5,918 bases of DNA from Oscillospiraceae bacterium (lineage in GTDB: Bacteria > Bacillota > Clostridia > Oscillospirales > Acutalibacteraceae): NCBI GenBank assembly GCA_003486665.1, contig DNGF01000056.1:1815-7732 (forward strand), written 5' to 3'. Position numbers and translations under genes: made by a program. The notes beneath the pieces are model-generated. The model searched no databases, was not told the DNA's origin, and was given only the letters and a program-made list of their open reading frames with translations. Below are positions 5,585-5,918 of the stretch, piece by piece; positions within the stretch are counted from its first letter, which is position 1, and each line of letters opens with the position of its first letter.

Positions 5585-5615
5585 CATGAATATTTGTGTT
5601 ATATTCAATGAATAT
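5585..5615. promoter_or_regulatory. Candidate arginine-repressor (ArgR/AhrC) box, proximal
   Basis: CATGAATATT (5585-5594) is followed by the 15-bp palindrome ATATTCA-A-TGAATAT (5601-5615), which ends 14 bp before the argC -35 element. AACATGAATATT (5583-5594) is the exact inverse of AATATTCATGTT at 5498-5509, giving two related sites about 85 bp apart, as expected for a hexameric repressor acting through a DNA loop. TGAAT is the core half-site of ARG boxes. Confidence 0.5.
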
Positions 5616-5629
5616 AATCTGTATTTTTC

Positions 5630-5658
5630 TTGACATATCTTGTATATTTATGTATAAT
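5630..5658 (+). promoter_or_regulatory. Consensus SigA promoter of argC
   Basis: TTGACA (5630-5635), 17 bp, TATAAT (5653-5658): both elements match the consensus exactly. Transcription should start near 5665, leaving a leader of about 26 nt before argC, too short for a riboswitch or attenuator. Control must therefore act at initiation, consistent with the TGAAT repeats just upstream. Confidence 0.85.
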
Positions 5659-5690
5659 TATACCCTATTAACAAGTTAGAGGTTTAAGGC

Positions 5691-5918
5691 ATGAAAAAAG
5701 TTTTTATTGACGGCAAAGCCGGAACAACAGGACTCAGGATTTACGAAAGACTTTCCGAGCGTTCGGATATCGAGCTTATGCTCCTGCCCGAAGAGAAGCG
5801 CAAGGACGTTGAAGCAAGACGTGAAGCTCTCAATACCTGCGATATCGCTTTTCTTTGTCTGCCCGATGCAGCTGCGATCGAATCTGTCGGACTGATCGAG
5901 AATGAGAACGTCAAGGTT
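5691..5918 (+). CDS. argC: N-acetyl-gamma-glutamyl-phosphate reductase, type 2, N-terminal part
   Basis: ArgC reduces N-acetylglutamyl-5-phosphate to the semialdehyde with NADPH, the third step of arginine biosynthesis, in the cytoplasm. Only the first 76 residues are in the window; the frame is open to the right edge. MKKVFIDGKAGTTGLRIYER holds the NADP-binding glycine loop (G8, G11, G14) in the form FIDGxAGTTGL that marks the short type 2 ArgC (about 310 residues). The segments DIELMLLPEEKRKD and DIAFLCLPDAAA continue the Rossmann fold as in that subgroup. The ATG at 5691 has AGAGG (5678-5682) 8 nt upstream and fits the family N-terminus. It lies alone behind its own promoter; whether argJ, argB or argD follow is outside the window. 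Confidence 0.93.
   Translation, partial: MKKVFIDGKAGTTGLRIYERLSERSDIELMLLPEEKRKDVEARREALNTCDIAFLCLPDAAAIESVGLIENENVKV

Noticed and set aside
5707..5895. Rightward 62-codon frame inside argC
   Set aside because: It is a shifted frame within clear ArgC coding sequence and has no ribosome binding site.

Overview
The window looks like chromosomal DNA from a low-to-moderate GC Gram-positive anaerobe of the class Clostridia, most likely a Ruminococcus-like member of the Oscillospiraceae. The grounds are strong GGAG-type ribosome binding sites, near-consensus SigA promoters, a minimal iscS-iscU-mnmA cluster without hscAB or fdx, a short-form argC, and a Bacillus-type LexA box. The genus is an inference from gene style.

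Left third (1-1864): a leftward gene of at least 529 codons runs off the left edge. Its second half reads as a parallel beta-helix (pectin-lyase-like or phage tail-spike-like) protein, and it has no signal peptide. About 240 bp upstream is an almost perfect SigA promoter (TTGACA, 17 bp, TATAAT). The spacer of that promoter contains a LexA/DinR operator matching the Bacillus consensus at 13 of 14 positions. This is the most unusual part of the window: a tail-spike-like protein apparently under direct SOS control, next to housekeeping genes.

Centre (1865-4853): a rightward promoter at 2023-2051 drives iscS (cysteine desulfurase), iscU (Fe-S scaffold, with an extra four-cysteine tail) and mnmA (tRNA-Gln/Lys/Glu U34 2-thiolase). 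The genes overlap or lie 3 bp apart. IscS makes persulfide sulfur, IscU uses it for clusters, and MnmA uses it for tRNA thiolation. This MnmA carries a CxxC plus a distal Cys, so it may also need a cluster.

Right of the operon (4854-5357): two very small, overlapping genes encode a 56-residue ribbon-helix-helix protein and an 80-residue XRE-type helix-turn-helix protein. A clear hairpin closes the unit. No terminator separates them from mnmA, so read-through is possible.

Right end (5358-5918): about 330 bp of AT-rich intergenic DNA with repeated TGAAT/ATTCA half-sites resembling arginine-repressor boxes, then a consensus promoter and the first 76 codons of argC (arginine biosynthesis), cut by the window edge. 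No tRNA, rRNA, CRISPR array or insertion sequence was seen.
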